Assembly: GCA_042091495.1 (NCBI GenBank)
Contig: JBELHJ010000005.1
Location: 4,274 to 68,273 of the forward strand
Direction of reading: 5' to 3'
Source: JBELHJ01 sp042091495
GTDB taxonomy: Bacteria > Bacteroidota > Bacteroidia > Flavobacteriales > Flavobacteriaceae
Length of the DNA stretch: 64,000 bases
In this document: positions 36,787 to 46,233 of the stretch, piece by piece
Position numbering within the stretch: position 1 is the first letter of the stretch
Layout: every line of letters begins with the position of its first letter
Notes under the pieces: model-generated
Seen by the model: only the letters and a program-made list of their open reading frames with translations
Database searches by the model: none
Told to the model about the DNA's origin: nothing
Translations under genes and position numbers: made by a program

Positions 36787-36813
36787 AAAAGCCACCAATA
36801 AGGTGGCTTTTAA
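36787..36813. terminator. Terminator between csaA-like gene and DUF3276 gene
   Basis: AAAAGCCACC (36787-36796) pairs with GGTGGCTTTT (36802-36811); it lies between convergent genes and can act on both strands. Confidence 0.82.
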
Positions 36814-36829
36814 ATTAAATATTATTGCA

Positions 36830-37204
36830 TTAAATATCGTCAAAGCTTACGTCAGTAAAACTATCAGAAGAAGAATCTTCATTACTATTGGTATTATAGT
36901 CTTCTTTTTTATAATCTTTTTGGTGTCTTTCACTTATTACTTCATCACCCTTTTCATCTATAATGTATGAGGTCATTTCATTCAGAATTTCACTAAACTC
37001 AGAGAAGTCTTCTTTGTATAAATAGATTTTATGTTTTTTATAGTGAAATGAACCGTCATCGTTTGTAAACTTTTTACTTTCAGTAATAGTTAAGTAATAA
37101 TCACCAGCTTTAGTAGCTCTTACATCAAAAAAATAAGTTCGTCTTCCAGCTCTTAAAACTTTAGAAAAAATTTCTTCTCTCTCTAGTAATCCTTTATCAT
37201 CCAT
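36830..37204 (-). CDS. DUF3276 / PUR-domain nucleic acid-binding protein
   Basis: Small Bacteroidetes-type PUR-alpha-like protein expected to bind single-stranded nucleic acid. The core EEIFSKVLRAGRRTYFFDVR, KAGDYYLTITESKK and KHKIYLYKEDFSEF is the family signature; the C-terminus is Asp/Ser-rich and probably disordered. The ATG at 37204 gives 124 residues and the family's normal start (MDDKGLLE); an 11-residue longer version would need TTG. Lies 65 bases downstream of the ABC exporter gene. Confidence 0.88.
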   Translation of the reverse strand: MDDKGLLEREEIFSKVLRAGRRTYFFDVRATKAGDYYLTITESKKFTNDDGSFHYKKHKIYLYKEDFSEFSEILNEMTSYIIDEKGDEVISERHQKDYKKEDYNTNSNEDSSSDSFTDVSFDDI

Positions 37205-37269
37205 AGATTCTGTGATTTTTAAAATTAATTTAGTCAAAAATCAAAAAAAAAAATTGAGAAACCAACAAA

Positions 37270-39027
37270 TTAAGATATTTCTTTTTGAGTTATTTGCGAA
37301 TTATACAACTCAGTGTAGTAACCGTCTTGCTTGTAGAGTGATTTATGGGTTCCTATTTCAGCTGTTTTTCCATGATCTAAAACTAAAATAATGTCCGCAT
37401 TTTTTGCAAATGATACTCTGTGACCTACTATTATGGTAGTTTTATCCTCTGATAAATTTTCCAAATTCCCAAGAATAATTTCTTCTGTTTCGGTATCTAC
37501 TGCAGATAAACAATCATCAAGTAATAACATTTTTGGGTTGCCAATAACTGCTCTCGCAATAGACACACGTTGTTTTTGTCCACCAGATAAAGTAATCCCA
37601 CGCTCACCCAACACCGTATCGTAAGCTGCTTTGAATTTTTCTATATTCTTATGGACATCTGCCATTTTACTGGCTTGTATTACATCCTCTAAAGTACCAT
37701 CGTGTTTTCCGAATAGTATATTGTTTTTAATGCTTTCGGAGAATAAAAATGGATCCTGAGGCACAAATCCCATTTGAGATCTCAGTGCATTAAGATTAAT
37801 CGTAGTAATAGGTTGATCATCTATAAGGATTTCACCACTATCGGTATCATAGAGTCTACAAATAAGCTCAAGAAGCGTAGATTTTCCGGAACCTGTTTTA
37901 CCTAGAACCGCCAAAGTCTCTCCCGGATTTAGGGTGAAACTAACATTATCTAGAGCCTTAATACCTGTTTCCGGGTAGGTAAATGAGACGTTTCTAAACT
38001 CAATTTTTCCCGTTAATTTAAATGGAGTCTCTGACGGGTTACTTATTTCAGGTATCCTATTCAAAAATTCATTAATACGATTTTGAGAAGCTTCGGCTTG
38101 TTGCACAATAGAGGTTACCCATCCTACAGTTGCTACGGGCCAGGTTAACATATTAACATAGATTAAAAAAGCAGCGATGGTTCCTATATCTTCGATTTCT
38201 CCGTTGATGTATTGTACTCCTCCTACATAAGTCACAATGATATTGCTGCATCCAATGAGTAAAATCATGGAAGGAAAAAACAAGGCTTGTACTTTAGATA
38301 AATTAATTTGTTTCTCCCGACTGTCATCAGAGAGCTTTTGAAAAGCACTATGCTTTTTACCTTCTACTACATAGGATTTAATTACAGAAATCCCTGAAAA
38401 TGTCTCTTGTGAAAAGGTGGAGAGTTTCGATAAGTATTCCTGAACAATCTTACTTTTAAGATTAATTGTTTTACTTATATTATAAATAATAATGGAAAGT
38501 ATAGGTAATGGTATTATTGTATATAATGTAAGCTTTGGAGCGGCATTCCACATGTAAATTAAAGCGACTATAAATAAAGTCACAGTGTTAATGGTATACA
38601 TTAACGCTGGTCCTGCATAACTTCTAACTTGAGAAACGTCTTCAGTAATTCTATTAAGTAAATCACCGGTGCGATTGGATTTATAGAAACGTAAACTTAA
38701 TTTTTGATAATGACTGTAGATATCATTCTTCAAATCGTATTCTATGAGGCGTGAAACATTGATGATGGTTTGACGCATTAAAAAGGTCAGTAAGCCCGAT
38801 AAACAAGCTGCCCCAACAAGCATTAAGATACTCCAGGTAAGCTGGTCTCTAAAAACAGGATCTGTAATCGAATTATCCAAGCGGTTTGAGATAATTGTAA
38901 TAGCTTCTCCTATGAGTTTTGGTGTAAATAAGGCAAAAATTTTAGCACCAATGGTTATCAAAACACCAACAATCAGTCTTAGACGGTATTTGTAAAAATA
39001 TGTATTTAGGTGTTTAAGGGCTTTCAT
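37270..39027 (-). CDS. ABC exporter, fused permease and ATPase (MsbA-like)
   Basis: Lipid or drug exporter in the inner membrane; a homodimer. The N-terminal membrane domain (about 1-320) has six hydrophobic segments, the C-terminal ATPase (about 340-585) has Walker A GKTGSGKST, signature LSGGQKQR, Walker B MLLLDDCLSAVDTET and the H-loop GHRVS. Length 585 is normal. In Bacteroidetes such proteins are often the lipid-flippase type, but the substrate cannot be read from the sequence. Confidence 0.94.
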   Translation of the reverse strand: MKALKHLNTYFYKYRLRLIVGVLITIGAKIFALFTPKLIGEAITIISNRLDNSITDPVFRDQLTWSILMLVGAACLSGLLTFLMRQTIINVSRLIEYDLKNDIYSHYQKLSLRFYKSNRTGDLLNRITEDVSQVRSYAGPALMYTINTVTLFIVALIYMWNAAPKLTLYTIIPLPILSIIIYNISKTINLKSKIVQEYLSKLSTFSQETFSGISVIKSYVVEGKKHSAFQKLSDDSREKQINLSKVQALFFPSMILLIGCSNIIVTYVGGVQYINGEIEDIGTIAAFLIYVNMLTWPVATVGWVTSIVQQAEASQNRINEFLNRIPEISNPSETPFKLTGKIEFRNVSFTYPETGIKALDNVSFTLNPGETLAVLGKTGSGKSTLLELICRLYDTDSGEILIDDQPITTINLNALRSQMGFVPQDPFLFSESIKNNILFGKHDGTLEDVIQASKMADVHKNIEKFKAAYDTVLGERGITLSGGQKQRVSIARAVIGNPKMLLLDDCLSAVDTETEEIILGNLENLSEDKTTIIVGHRVSFAKNADIILVLDHGKTAEIGTHKSLYKQDGYYTELYNSQITQKEIS

Positions 39028-39147
39028 TTAAAGTTAAGGTATATTGAGCTTTATAAACGTTTTTATCAAGATGCTAAGATAATAATGTGAAACAAACATC
39101 ACTATCATTTAAATTCATTTTTATCTTTCGTTTTCTTGAAAATAGAT

Positions 39148-39155
39148 TAATTTTG
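39148..39155 (+). promoter_or_regulatory. Bacteroidetes -7 box upstream of nusB
   Basis: TAATTTTG matches TAnnTTTG, 25 bases before the nusB start; a weak -33 candidate (TTTCG) lies about 17 bases further up. Confidence 0.42.
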
Positions 39156-39179
39156 TAGCTTTAAAAAAAGTTCTTTATC

Positions 39180-40124
39180 ATGTTAAATAGAAGGCACATT
39201 CGTATTAAAGTTATGCAATCCTTATACAGTCTCAAAGGCGCTGAAGATGCAAATGTTGTAAAAGAAGAAAAATTTTTACGAAAAAGTCTCGATAATCTTT
39301 TTGAATTGTATTTATACAACCTCTCTTTGATTCAAGAAGTCTACAAAAAGTCACAAGAACTCATAGCTAAGAGTAAGACCAAGTTACTGCCCACACAAGC
39401 TGATATTAATCCCAATGCTAAATTTGTAAATAACCAAGCGCTTTTAAAAATTGTAAATAACCCCAAGCTAAATGTAACTTTAGAAGACCGTAAACTCAAT
39501 CCTTGGTATTTGGATTTTGACTATGTGGATCTTATTCACAAGGCAATGATTGAAAGTGATTTTTATAAGGAATACATGAATAGCACAAACCAATCTTTTG
39601 AGGAGGATAAACAATTTTTAGTGGACTTATTCACTAAGGTTATAGCACCAAATGAAAAGTTATATGATTATTTTGAGGATAAATGTCTGACTTGGGTAGA
39701 TGATTTGCCTTTGGTAAATACGTTCATCTTAAAGAAGCTTAATAAGCTCAGTACAGCCACAGAACCTAACGCATTTGTTCCTAAATTATATAGAGATCAA
39801 GAGGATGAAGCTTTTGGTGGGGATTTATTTAAAAAGACCTTACTCAATTCCAGTAAGCTTCAAGACGAGGTAGTTGCTAAAACTACCAATTGGGATAAAG
39901 AACGGATTGCTGAGCTTGATGGTGTTTTACTGCAAATGGCGGTTTGTGAATTTCAAAAGTTTCCTTCCATCCCGGTTAAAGTAACTATAAACGAGTACCT
40001 TGAAATTGCTAAAGAATATTCAACTCCAAAGAGTAGTATTTTTATTAATGGTATTCTTGATAAAATTGTCAAAGAATATAAAGCCAACAATAATTTAAAC
40101 AAAACAGGTCGTGGACTTATGTAA
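39180..40124 (+). CDS. nusB: Transcription antitermination factor NusB, long Bacteroidetes form
   Basis: RNA-binding factor in rRNA antitermination. It begins MLNRRHIRIKVMQSLYSL, the NusB start, and the canonical C-terminal helices (TNWDKERIAELDGVLLQMAVCEFQ and INEYLEIAKEYSTPKSSIFINGILDKI) are at about 235-300. At 314 residues it is about twice the E. coli length; the extra middle part (about 60-225) is the insertion seen in Bacteroidetes. It starts a run with the DUF1573 and yajC genes. Confidence 0.94.
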   Translation: MLNRRHIRIKVMQSLYSLKGAEDANVVKEEKFLRKSLDNLFELYLYNLSLIQEVYKKSQELIAKSKTKLLPTQADINPNAKFVNNQALLKIVNNPKLNVTLEDRKLNPWYLDFDYVDLIHKAMIESDFYKEYMNSTNQSFEEDKQFLVDLFTKVIAPNEKLYDYFEDKCLTWVDDLPLVNTFILKKLNKLSTATEPNAFVPKLYRDQEDEAFGGDLFKKTLLNSSKLQDEVVAKTTNWDKERIAELDGVLLQMAVCEFQKFPSIPVKVTINEYLEIAKEYSTPKSSIFINGILDKIVKEYKANNNLNKTGRGLM

Positions 40125-40188
40125 ATAATATGTTTGCTTAAGATTTTATTATTATTTTAGACCCATAATTATTAATCAATATACCAAT

Positions 40189-40644
40189 ATGAAAAAGTTA
40201 AGTTTAGTACTGTTAGTGTCATTACTTGCGTTTGCTTGTAAAGATGATGCCGCAAGTAAGGTTAATCAAGATAATGTAAATATGGCAGCTGAGCGCGATA
40301 TGGCTGCTTTAGATTTACCAAAAATTACATTTGATAAAGAAGAACATGATTTTGGAAACATCACAAACGGAACAGCTGTAGAAACTACGTTTACTTATAC
40401 CAATACTGGAAATTCACCGTTAGTGGTTAGTGATATCAAATCAACTTGTGGTTGTACTGTACCTAGTGATTGGAACAAAGATCCTTTAGCTCCAGGAGAG
40501 TCTTCAAGCTTTACTGTTAAATTTAATGGTCGTGGACAAAATAGTGTTCAGAAAACAGTCACTTTAACTACAAACACTGAAAATGGTGCTGAGAAAGTAA
40601 AAATTAAAGCATTTGTTGAAAAAGACGAAAACACAACGAAATAA
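40189..40644 (+). CDS. DUF1573 lipoprotein
   Basis: Exported lipoprotein of unknown role (signal ends LLAFACKDD). The DUF1573 domain is recognised by DFGNITNGTAVETTFTYTNTGNSPLVV and STCGCTVPSDWNKDPLAPGES, an immunoglobulin-like beta domain with a CGC motif. Length 151. Its stop overlaps the yajC start (TAATG), and it follows nusB, a common nusB-DUF1573-yajC order in flavobacteria. Confidence 0.9.
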   Translation: MKKLSLVLLVSLLAFACKDDAASKVNQDNVNMAAERDMAALDLPKITFDKEEHDFGNITNGTAVETTFTYTNTGNSPLVVSDIKSTCGCTVPSDWNKDPLAPGESSSFTVKFNGRGQNSVQKTVTLTTNTENGAEKVKIKAFVEKDENTTK

Positions 40645-40931
40645 TGGGAGAATTATCAAATATGCTACCTTTTGTAGCCATGTTAGCGGTGTTTTATTTT
40701 TTAATTATAGCACCTCAAATGAAGCGCTCTAAGCAAGAGAAAAAATTTGCAAAAGCACTAAAAAAAGGCGATAAAGTTATTACTAAATCCGGCATGCACG
40801 GTAAAATTGTAGAGTTAGGTGAAAAAGACAATACCTGTGTTATAGAGACTCAGGCTGGAAAAATTAAGTTTGAACGGTCCTCCATTTCTATGGAACTCAG
40901 TAAAAGTTTAAATACTACCCCTAAGAAATAA
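40644..40931 (+). CDS. yajC: Preprotein translocase subunit YajC
   Basis: Accessory membrane subunit associated with SecDF. One N-terminal membrane segment (about 5-22, MLPFVAMLAVFYFLIIAPQMKR) followed by KALKKGDKVITKSGMHGKIVELG, the family signature. Length 95. Overlaps the DUF1573 stop by one base and ends at a perfect terminator. Confidence 0.95.
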   Translation: MGELSNMLPFVAMLAVFYFLIIAPQMKRSKQEKKFAKALKKGDKVITKSGMHGKIVELGEKDNTCVIETQAGKIKFERSSISMELSKSLNTTPKK

Positions 40932-40960
40932 AAAAAAGCACTCGTATGAGTGCTTTTTTT
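40931..40960. terminator. Rho-independent terminator after yajC
   Basis: Perfect 13-bp stem (40931-40943 with 40948-40960), loop GTAT; faces a convergent peptidase gene, so it may serve both. Confidence 0.86.
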
Positions 40961-40980
40961 ATTTTAATACTTATTCATTA

Positions 40981-42447
40981 TTAGTCTAAACTCAGATACA
41001 TGAGTTCTTTGTAGCTGTCTTTCAGTTTAATTAATTTTAGAGATTTATTATTTGTTCTTGGTGAACGGTCATCACTAATCCCCTCAATAGCGTTCAAAGC
41101 CTTTTTTAATAATGGTTCTTCAACATCACCGAGTATTCCAAAGGCCCCAAGTTGTTCTTCATATGCAATGGAGGGCAATAACCCATCGTCAAAATCAGTA
41201 ACGTCATTAGCGTTAGAGATTTTAAATATTAAAGGTTGTAGGGCATAATTGTGTAATGGGTTTACACCTTGTTTATTTACTAATTCTGGTGAATCATAAA
41301 TTGTAGTGGAAGCTTGATATTTTCCTGCGGTGTTGGTGCCAATTTGAATGACTTCAATGTAGGGTTTGAGACCATTTATTACCAATTCACTTGCCGATGC
41401 AGAATTAGGTGAGGTAAGTACATATACCCGATTCAGGTTGAGGTGATTAATAGCTTCATTAACTAGCGTTTCTCCATTGCTGTTTCGGTAAACAATTGCG
41501 TCTTGAAAAGTGTCAATTAAAGCCTCAGGGTTTTCTACTTCAAAACTTTGCTGAATTTCACTATTCCACTGTCTTTTTATTAATGTTTCACCGGTGTAGT
41601 CTCCAGTAATCATTGAAGCTAGCCAAATAGCAGATCGCACGGATCCACCTGGGTTATATCGTAAATCTAGTACCAGTTCATTGACACCTTCAGATTTAAA
41701 TTCACCAAATACATTGTTTAGGGCTACATCATTATTAGCCGAACCAATAAAACCGTTATACATGAGGTACCCCACCTTATTGTTAGCTGTATTAATGACT
41801 TGGTTTATGTAAATGGGGTTTTCAGAATAATTAGTTTTTGACAGACTTACATCAGTATTGTTGGGAGTCAGCGTTTCATTTTGAGCGTCGTAAGTGGCTA
41901 AGTTTAAGGTGTAACTTGACGCACCTATTAGACTTCTGTAATTATTAAGTGTTAAAGGCGTACCGTTTATGGCGTAAAAAATATCACCCCGTTTAAGATT
42001 TGTAGTGCTTGCATTACTGTTCGGTAAAATATACTTCACAAATCCTATAACCTCAAAGTTAGTATCAGGGCTCATGGCCCATCCAAATTCCATACCGTTA
42101 GTTTGATTATTACCAGCAAAAATTTGCTCCAATACATTGTAGTCCTCCACAATAATACTAAAACGGTCTTTTGGCGTGTAAATTAGATGTTCAAACAAGG
42201 CTTCAGGCGATTGGTAATCGGCTACAAATTGTCTGAGTTCTAAATTAGAATTAAAGCGATCGTTGCTTAAATCACTAACATTATCTTTGTATAGGTAAAC
42301 GGCATTCAAGCCTTTCCATACAAAAGTTTTAATATCGACATCAGAGATGACTTCGTCGTCATAATCGTCAAAACATCCAAAAAAGGATATAGTTATTATG
42401 GTAATAAACAATAATCTAATCCATGGCTTAGTAGTTCTGTGAGGCAT
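40981..42447 (-). CDS. S41 family peptidase lipoprotein
   Basis: Carboxy-terminal-processing-type serine protease, probably in the periplasm. Lipoprotein signal ends FFGCFDD. A PDZ-like part (YILPNSNASTTNLKRGDIFYAINGTPL) precedes the protease core with ELVLDLRYNPGGSV and the catalytic-Ser segment TSPNSASASELVINGL. Length 488 is longer than the usual 330-450 for the group. Divergent from the sigma factor gene (87 bases). Confidence 0.9.
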   Translation of the reverse strand: MPHRTTKPWIRLLFITIITISFFGCFDDYDDEVISDVDIKTFVWKGLNAVYLYKDNVSDLSNDRFNSNLELRQFVADYQSPEALFEHLIYTPKDRFSIIVEDYNVLEQIFAGNNQTNGMEFGWAMSPDTNFEVIGFVKYILPNSNASTTNLKRGDIFYAINGTPLTLNNYRSLIGASSYTLNLATYDAQNETLTPNNTDVSLSKTNYSENPIYINQVINTANNKVGYLMYNGFIGSANNDVALNNVFGEFKSEGVNELVLDLRYNPGGSVRSAIWLASMITGDYTGETLIKRQWNSEIQQSFEVENPEALIDTFQDAIVYRNSNGETLVNEAINHLNLNRVYVLTSPNSASASELVINGLKPYIEVIQIGTNTAGKYQASTTIYDSPELVNKQGVNPLHNYALQPLIFKISNANDVTDFDDGLLPSIAYEEQLGAFGILGDVEEPLLKKALNAIEGISDDRSPRTNNKSLKLIKLKDSYKELMYLSLD

Positions 42448-42534
42448 AAAATTTTTTTTCTAAAAATAATCAATTTCTTTTGTAACAAAAGTAAAAGTTA
42501 TTCGTCGGAATGATGTAAACGCAAAACAATACTT

Positions 42535-43044
42535 GTGACACAATCAGAATTTCTTAAGATCGTAACCCCTTTCAAGGATAAACTCTATCGTTTGTCAAAG
42601 CGCTTGTTAGTTTCCCATGAAGAGGCTCAGGATGCGACTCAAGAAGTCATGATTAAGTTGTGGAATCAAAAATCAAAAATGGCCGATTATAAAAATGTAG
42701 AGGCTTTTTCCATGACACTAACCAAGAATTATTGTTTAGATCGTTTACGCTCAAAGCAATCTCAAAATCTGCGTATTGTTCATAGTAATTATGAAGAGAA
42801 GCAGACTGGATTAGACAAACACTTGGAGCAAAAAGATAGTGTGTCTTGGATGTCTAAGCTAATGGAGGAATTGCCAGAGCAACAACGGATGGTTATTCAG
42901 CTGCGAGATATCGAGCAGTATGAATTTGAAGAAATTGCTAAAGTTCTAGATATGAATGAGACGGCAATTCGAGTAGCGCTCTCAAGAGCACGTAAAGTTT
43001 TAAGAACACGTTTAATGCAAACTCATAATTATGGAGTTAAATAA
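42535..43044 (+). CDS. ECF-type RNA polymerase sigma factor
   Basis: Region 2 (KDKLYRLSKRLLVSHEEAQDATQEVMIKLWNQ, about 14-45) and region 4 (EELPEQQRMVIQLRDIEQYEFEEIAKVLDMNETAIRVALSRARK, about 110-155) are clear. The start is GTG; no upstream in-frame ATG before a stop. Its end overlaps the next gene by 14 bases, the usual coupling of an ECF sigma factor with its regulator. Confidence 0.94.
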   Translation: MTQSEFLKIVTPFKDKLYRLSKRLLVSHEEAQDATQEVMIKLWNQKSKMADYKNVEAFSMTLTKNYCLDRLRSKQSQNLRIVHSNYEEKQTGLDKHLEQKDSVSWMSKLMEELPEQQRMVIQLRDIEQYEFEEIAKVLDMNETAIRVALSRARKVLRTRLMQTHNYGVK

Positions 43045-43519
43045 GATCAAACACTTATTAGATAAGTATGAAGCCGGTGAAACGTCGCTTAAGGAAGAAG
43101 GCGTTTTAAGAACGTACTTTTCTCAAGAAGTCATTCACCCTGAGTTGGAACCCTACCAGATCCTTTTTACATTCTTTAAGGAAAGTCAGAAGGAGCGCAG
43201 TGAGGTGAATTTTGAAGCCCCTAAAAAATCGTTTAAATTACAATGGTCTGTAGCAGCAGCTTCTGTAGTGTTTTTGGTGTCTATGTTTACCTTATTTAAT
43301 CCAGGTAAAACAAGCTTAGACGCTCTGTCTGCAGAAGATCGTATGGTCTATGAAGAAACTCTTGAAGCTTTGGAGTTGTTGTCTGTAAATTTTAACAAAG
43401 GCATTGCACAAACTTCTAAAGTGACTTTAATTAACGCACATTTTAACAAAGGAAAACAATTAATGAGTCATTCTGCCATGTTTTCTCAAACCACAAATAA
43501 ATTATTAATTAATAAATAA
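43031..43519 (+). CDS. Membrane protein, probable anti-sigma partner
   Basis: 162 residues with a soluble N-terminus (LLDKYEAGETSLKEEGVLRTYFS, seen in flavobacterial regulators next to sigma factors), one membrane segment at about 72-90 (LQWSVAAASVVFLVSMFTLF) and a C-terminal periplasmic part. Overlap with the sigma gene and the topology (cytoplasmic N-terminus, one helix) fit an anti-sigma factor, but no ZAS-type motif is visible, so this is inference. Confidence 0.8.
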   Translation: MELNKIKHLLDKYEAGETSLKEEGVLRTYFSQEVIHPELEPYQILFTFFKESQKERSEVNFEAPKKSFKLQWSVAAASVVFLVSMFTLFNPGKTSLDALSAEDRMVYEETLEALELLSVNFNKGIAQTSKVTLINAHFNKGKQLMSHSAMFSQTTNKLLINK

Positions 43520-43526
43520 AAACAAG

Positions 43527-44099
43527 ATGAAAAAGGTTGTATTAATAATCGCAATGATTTGCAGTAGTGCTGTAATAAATGCACAAAGTATTTTTGATAA
43601 ATACGAAGACATGGACGATGTCGTGTCGGTCGTAATTAACCAACGTATGTTTAAGTTGTTGGCCAGTATGGATATTTCTACTGATGACGAAGAAGCTCAG
43701 GATTACCTTGATATGGTAAAACAAATTACAAGTCTTAAGGTGTTTACTACAGATAATAAAAAAATAGCTTTAGATATGAATGCCTCAGTAAAGCAGTATC
43801 TTACAGGTTCTAAATTACAAGAATTAATGCGTATCAAAGAAGGTGATCAATCGGTGAAGTTTTATATTAAAGAAGGATCTGATGAAAATCATGTTGATGA
43901 GTTACTCATGTTTATTACGGGCTTATCAGACATAACTTCAGGAGATTTAACTATCAATGGGGAGCAGCGCGATTTCGAAACAGTTTTACTGTCACTCACT
44001 GGAGATAACTTTGATTTATCACAAATTTCAAAGCTTACCAGCAATATGAATGTCCCTGGTGGCAAGCAGTTAGAAAAAGCTGGTAAAAAACGTATCTAA
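43527..44099 (+). CDS. DUF4252 exported protein
   Basis: Exported protein (cleavable signal ending VINAQ) with the DUF4252 pattern: DMDDVVSVVINQRMFKLLASM, ITSLKVFTTDN, MRIKEGDQSVKFYIKEG, ELLMFITG. Length 190. Part of a sigma factor / membrane protein / two DUF4252 gene unit. Function unknown; a signal-detecting or output role for the sigma factor is inference. Confidence 0.88.
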   Translation: MKKVVLIIAMICSSAVINAQSIFDKYEDMDDVVSVVINQRMFKLLASMDISTDDEEAQDYLDMVKQITSLKVFTTDNKKIALDMNASVKQYLTGSKLQELMRIKEGDQSVKFYIKEGSDENHVDELLMFITGLSDITSGDLTINGEQRDFETVLLSLTGDNFDLSQISKLTSNMNVPGGKQLEKAGKKRI

Positions 44100-44119
44100 T
44101 CTCTTAGTCAATCACTATA

Positions 44120-44686
44120 ATGAACGCCATGAGCTATATGAACTTATTAACTCTACTAAGACGATTGATGATGCTTACTGCCGTAGGTGTATTCCTCGGC
44201 TGTCAATCGTCTGATTTAGATCTCTATTTTGTTGATCACCAGGAACAAGACGATTTCATCACATTAGATATTCCAAAAACCATCATTAGTATGGAAGGCA
44301 GGGATTTAACTACAAGACAGTTGGAAGCCTATGAATCTGTGGAGAAATTAAACATTCTCATGTTTAAATCAGACTCTACAAATTTAGAGCAACTCAACAC
44401 AGAAGTTGCTACCTTAAATACCATATTTAAAGACTCCAAATATGAACAATTAATGAAGTTAGGTGGCTTTAAGGAAGCCGATGTAAAGCTGATGATTAAT
44501 GGCGATGATGATAATGCCCTAGATGAGATGGTATTCTTTGGTTACATGCCGTCTACCGGTATGGCTATTGTTCGTGTTTTGGGCGATGACATGAAGCTGG
44601 AAGATATTATGAGTTTAGCACCGGTCATTAAAAACACTGATTTATCCAGCCTGGATCTGGAACCTATAAAAGCTTTTTTTCAATAA
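44120..44686 (+). CDS. DUF4252 lipoprotein
   Basis: Second, divergent DUF4252 protein (188 residues), here a lipoprotein (signal ending FLGCQSS). It has the family core LNILMFKSDST and MKLGGFKEADVKLMING...ALDEMVFFGYMP. Twenty bases after the first copy and followed by a terminator, so the four genes probably form one transcript. The ATG at 44120 is used; internal ATGs at M4 and M7 would also leave a signal. Confidence 0.85.
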   Translation: MNAMSYMNLLTLLRRLMMLTAVGVFLGCQSSDLDLYFVDHQEQDDFITLDIPKTIISMEGRDLTTRQLEAYESVEKLNILMFKSDSTNLEQLNTEVATLNTIFKDSKYEQLMKLGGFKEADVKLMINGDDDNALDEMVFFGYMPSTGMAIVRVLGDDMKLEDIMSLAPVIKNTDLSSLDLEPIKAFFQ

Positions 44687-44712
44687 TAAATTAGCTATTA
44701 TATCTGTATATT

Positions 44713-44744
44713 AAAAAAGCACGCTTTTCCAGCGTACTTTTTTT
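44713..44744. terminator. Terminator between DUF4252 gene and purB
   Basis: AAAAAGCACGCT pairs with AGCGTACTTTTTT with one mismatch; lies between convergent genes. Confidence 0.75.
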
Positions 44745-44762
44745 GTTAAGATTTCTTATCTA

Positions 44763-46106
44763 TTAAATACCGGTATAGTTTTCCGGTGTAATTTGTTTCA
44801 ATTCATTTTTAATTGCCTCACTTACGTCAAGTGTGTCAATATAATCTGCAATGGTATGTTGATTAATAGCTTGATTGGTTCGCGTCAATCCTTTTAATGC
44901 CTCGTATGGGTTAGGATATGCTTCACGTCTTAATATGGTTTGTATGGCCTCTGCTACGACAGCCCAGTTGCGTTCTAAATCCTCATCAAACTTATCTTTA
45001 TTAAGCAATAGTTTCCCTAATCCTTTAAGTGTAGATTTAATACCAATAAGGGTATGTCCAAAAGGCACCCCTACATTTCTTAAAACGGTACTGTCTGTTA
45101 AATCCCTTTGTAATCTTGAAATGGGTAATTTGGCCGACAGGTGTTCAAATACGGCATTAGCAATCCCTAAATTACCTTCACTGTTTTCAAAATCAATAGG
45201 ATTAACTTTATGTGGCATGGCACTACTTCCAACTTCACCTTTTTTAATTTTTTGTTTAAAGTAATCCATAGACACATAGGTCCAGAAATCACGGTTTAAG
45301 TCAATGATAATGGTGTTAATACGCTTCAAACAATCGAACAATGCAGCCATATGGTCATAGTGTTCAATTTGAGTCGTAGGGAAGGAGTGGTGTAATCCCA
45401 ATTGCTTCTCAACAAAGTGTTGCCCAAAGGCTTTCCAATTAACCTCTGGATAGGCCACAAAATGTGCATTAAAGTTTCCTGTGGCGCCACCAAATTTAGA
45501 GGCGTTTGGAATGGCTTTTAAGGCTTCAATTTGTGCTTCCAAACGCACAATAAAGACTTCTATTTCTTTACCTAAACGAGTTGGACTGGCAGGTTGTCCG
45601 TGGGTTCGTGCTAACATGGAAACGCCCCCCCATTCTATGACCAACTCTTTAAGTTTGGTGACCAAACTTTCGGTTTCTGGTAAATACACGTCCAATATCG
45701 CTTCCTTGATACTTAATGGGATGGCCGTGTTATTTATATCTTGAGAGGTTAAACCAAAATGAATAAATTCTTTGAATTTAGACAGGTTTAAAAGGTCAAA
45801 TTTATCTTTAATAAAGTATTCTACAGCCTTTACATCATGATTGGTTACAGTTTCAATCTCTTTGATGGCTATTGCATCCTCAGAAGAAAAGTTAAGGTAA
45901 ATGTCTCTGAGCGCATTAAAATGTTCGTGGTTAAAATCTTTAAGCTGCGGCAAATGAATTTCACACAGCGCAATAAAATATTCTATTTCAACTCTAACTC
46001 TGTAATTAATTAGGGCTTCTTCAGAAAAATAAGGAGCTAGTTCACTGGTTTTAGATCTGTATCTTCCATCTATAGGAGAGATCGCATTTAATGTTGATAG
46101 AGACAT
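44763..46106 (-). CDS. purB: Adenylosuccinate lyase
   Basis: Cytoplasmic enzyme of purine synthesis: cleaves SAICAR and adenylosuccinate, releasing fumarate. The family signature GSSAMPHKVNPIDFENSEGN is clear, with LTSQDINNTAIPLS and ARTHGQPASPTRLGKE earlier. The 447 residues are the usual PurB length of the E. coli type. A -7 box lies 23 bases upstream of the start on the same strand. Confidence 0.97.
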   Translation of the reverse strand: MSLSTLNAISPIDGRYRSKTSELAPYFSEEALINYRVRVEIEYFIALCEIHLPQLKDFNHEHFNALRDIYLNFSSEDAIAIKEIETVTNHDVKAVEYFIKDKFDLLNLSKFKEFIHFGLTSQDINNTAIPLSIKEAILDVYLPETESLVTKLKELVIEWGGVSMLARTHGQPASPTRLGKEIEVFIVRLEAQIEALKAIPNASKFGGATGNFNAHFVAYPEVNWKAFGQHFVEKQLGLHHSFPTTQIEHYDHMAALFDCLKRINTIIIDLNRDFWTYVSMDYFKQKIKKGEVGSSAMPHKVNPIDFENSEGNLGIANAVFEHLSAKLPISRLQRDLTDSTVLRNVGVPFGHTLIGIKSTLKGLGKLLLNKDKFDEDLERNWAVVAEAIQTILRREAYPNPYEALKGLTRTNQAINQHTIADYIDTLDVSEAIKNELKQITPENYTGI

Positions 46107-46128
46107 TTTAATGATTAGTTTTAAAGCG

Positions 46129-46136
46129 CAAATATA
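46129..46136 (-). promoter_or_regulatory. Bacteroidetes -7 box upstream of purB
   Basis: On the minus strand this reads TATATTTG, an exact TAnnTTTG match, 22 bases before the purB start. Confidence 0.42.
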
Positions 46137-46233
46137 GTAGAATAAAAAAAAAGCGTAAAATCCTTAAGTTAACATTTTCTTACTTTTATGTTTTCAATAT
46201 TTTTAAAAGGATTATAGTTTCATCAAAGTACGT

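Noticed and set aside
45481..45744. Plus-strand open frame inside purB (and another at 44875-45264)
   Set aside because: Shadows of the adenylosuccinate lyase gene, no family features, no separate promoter.
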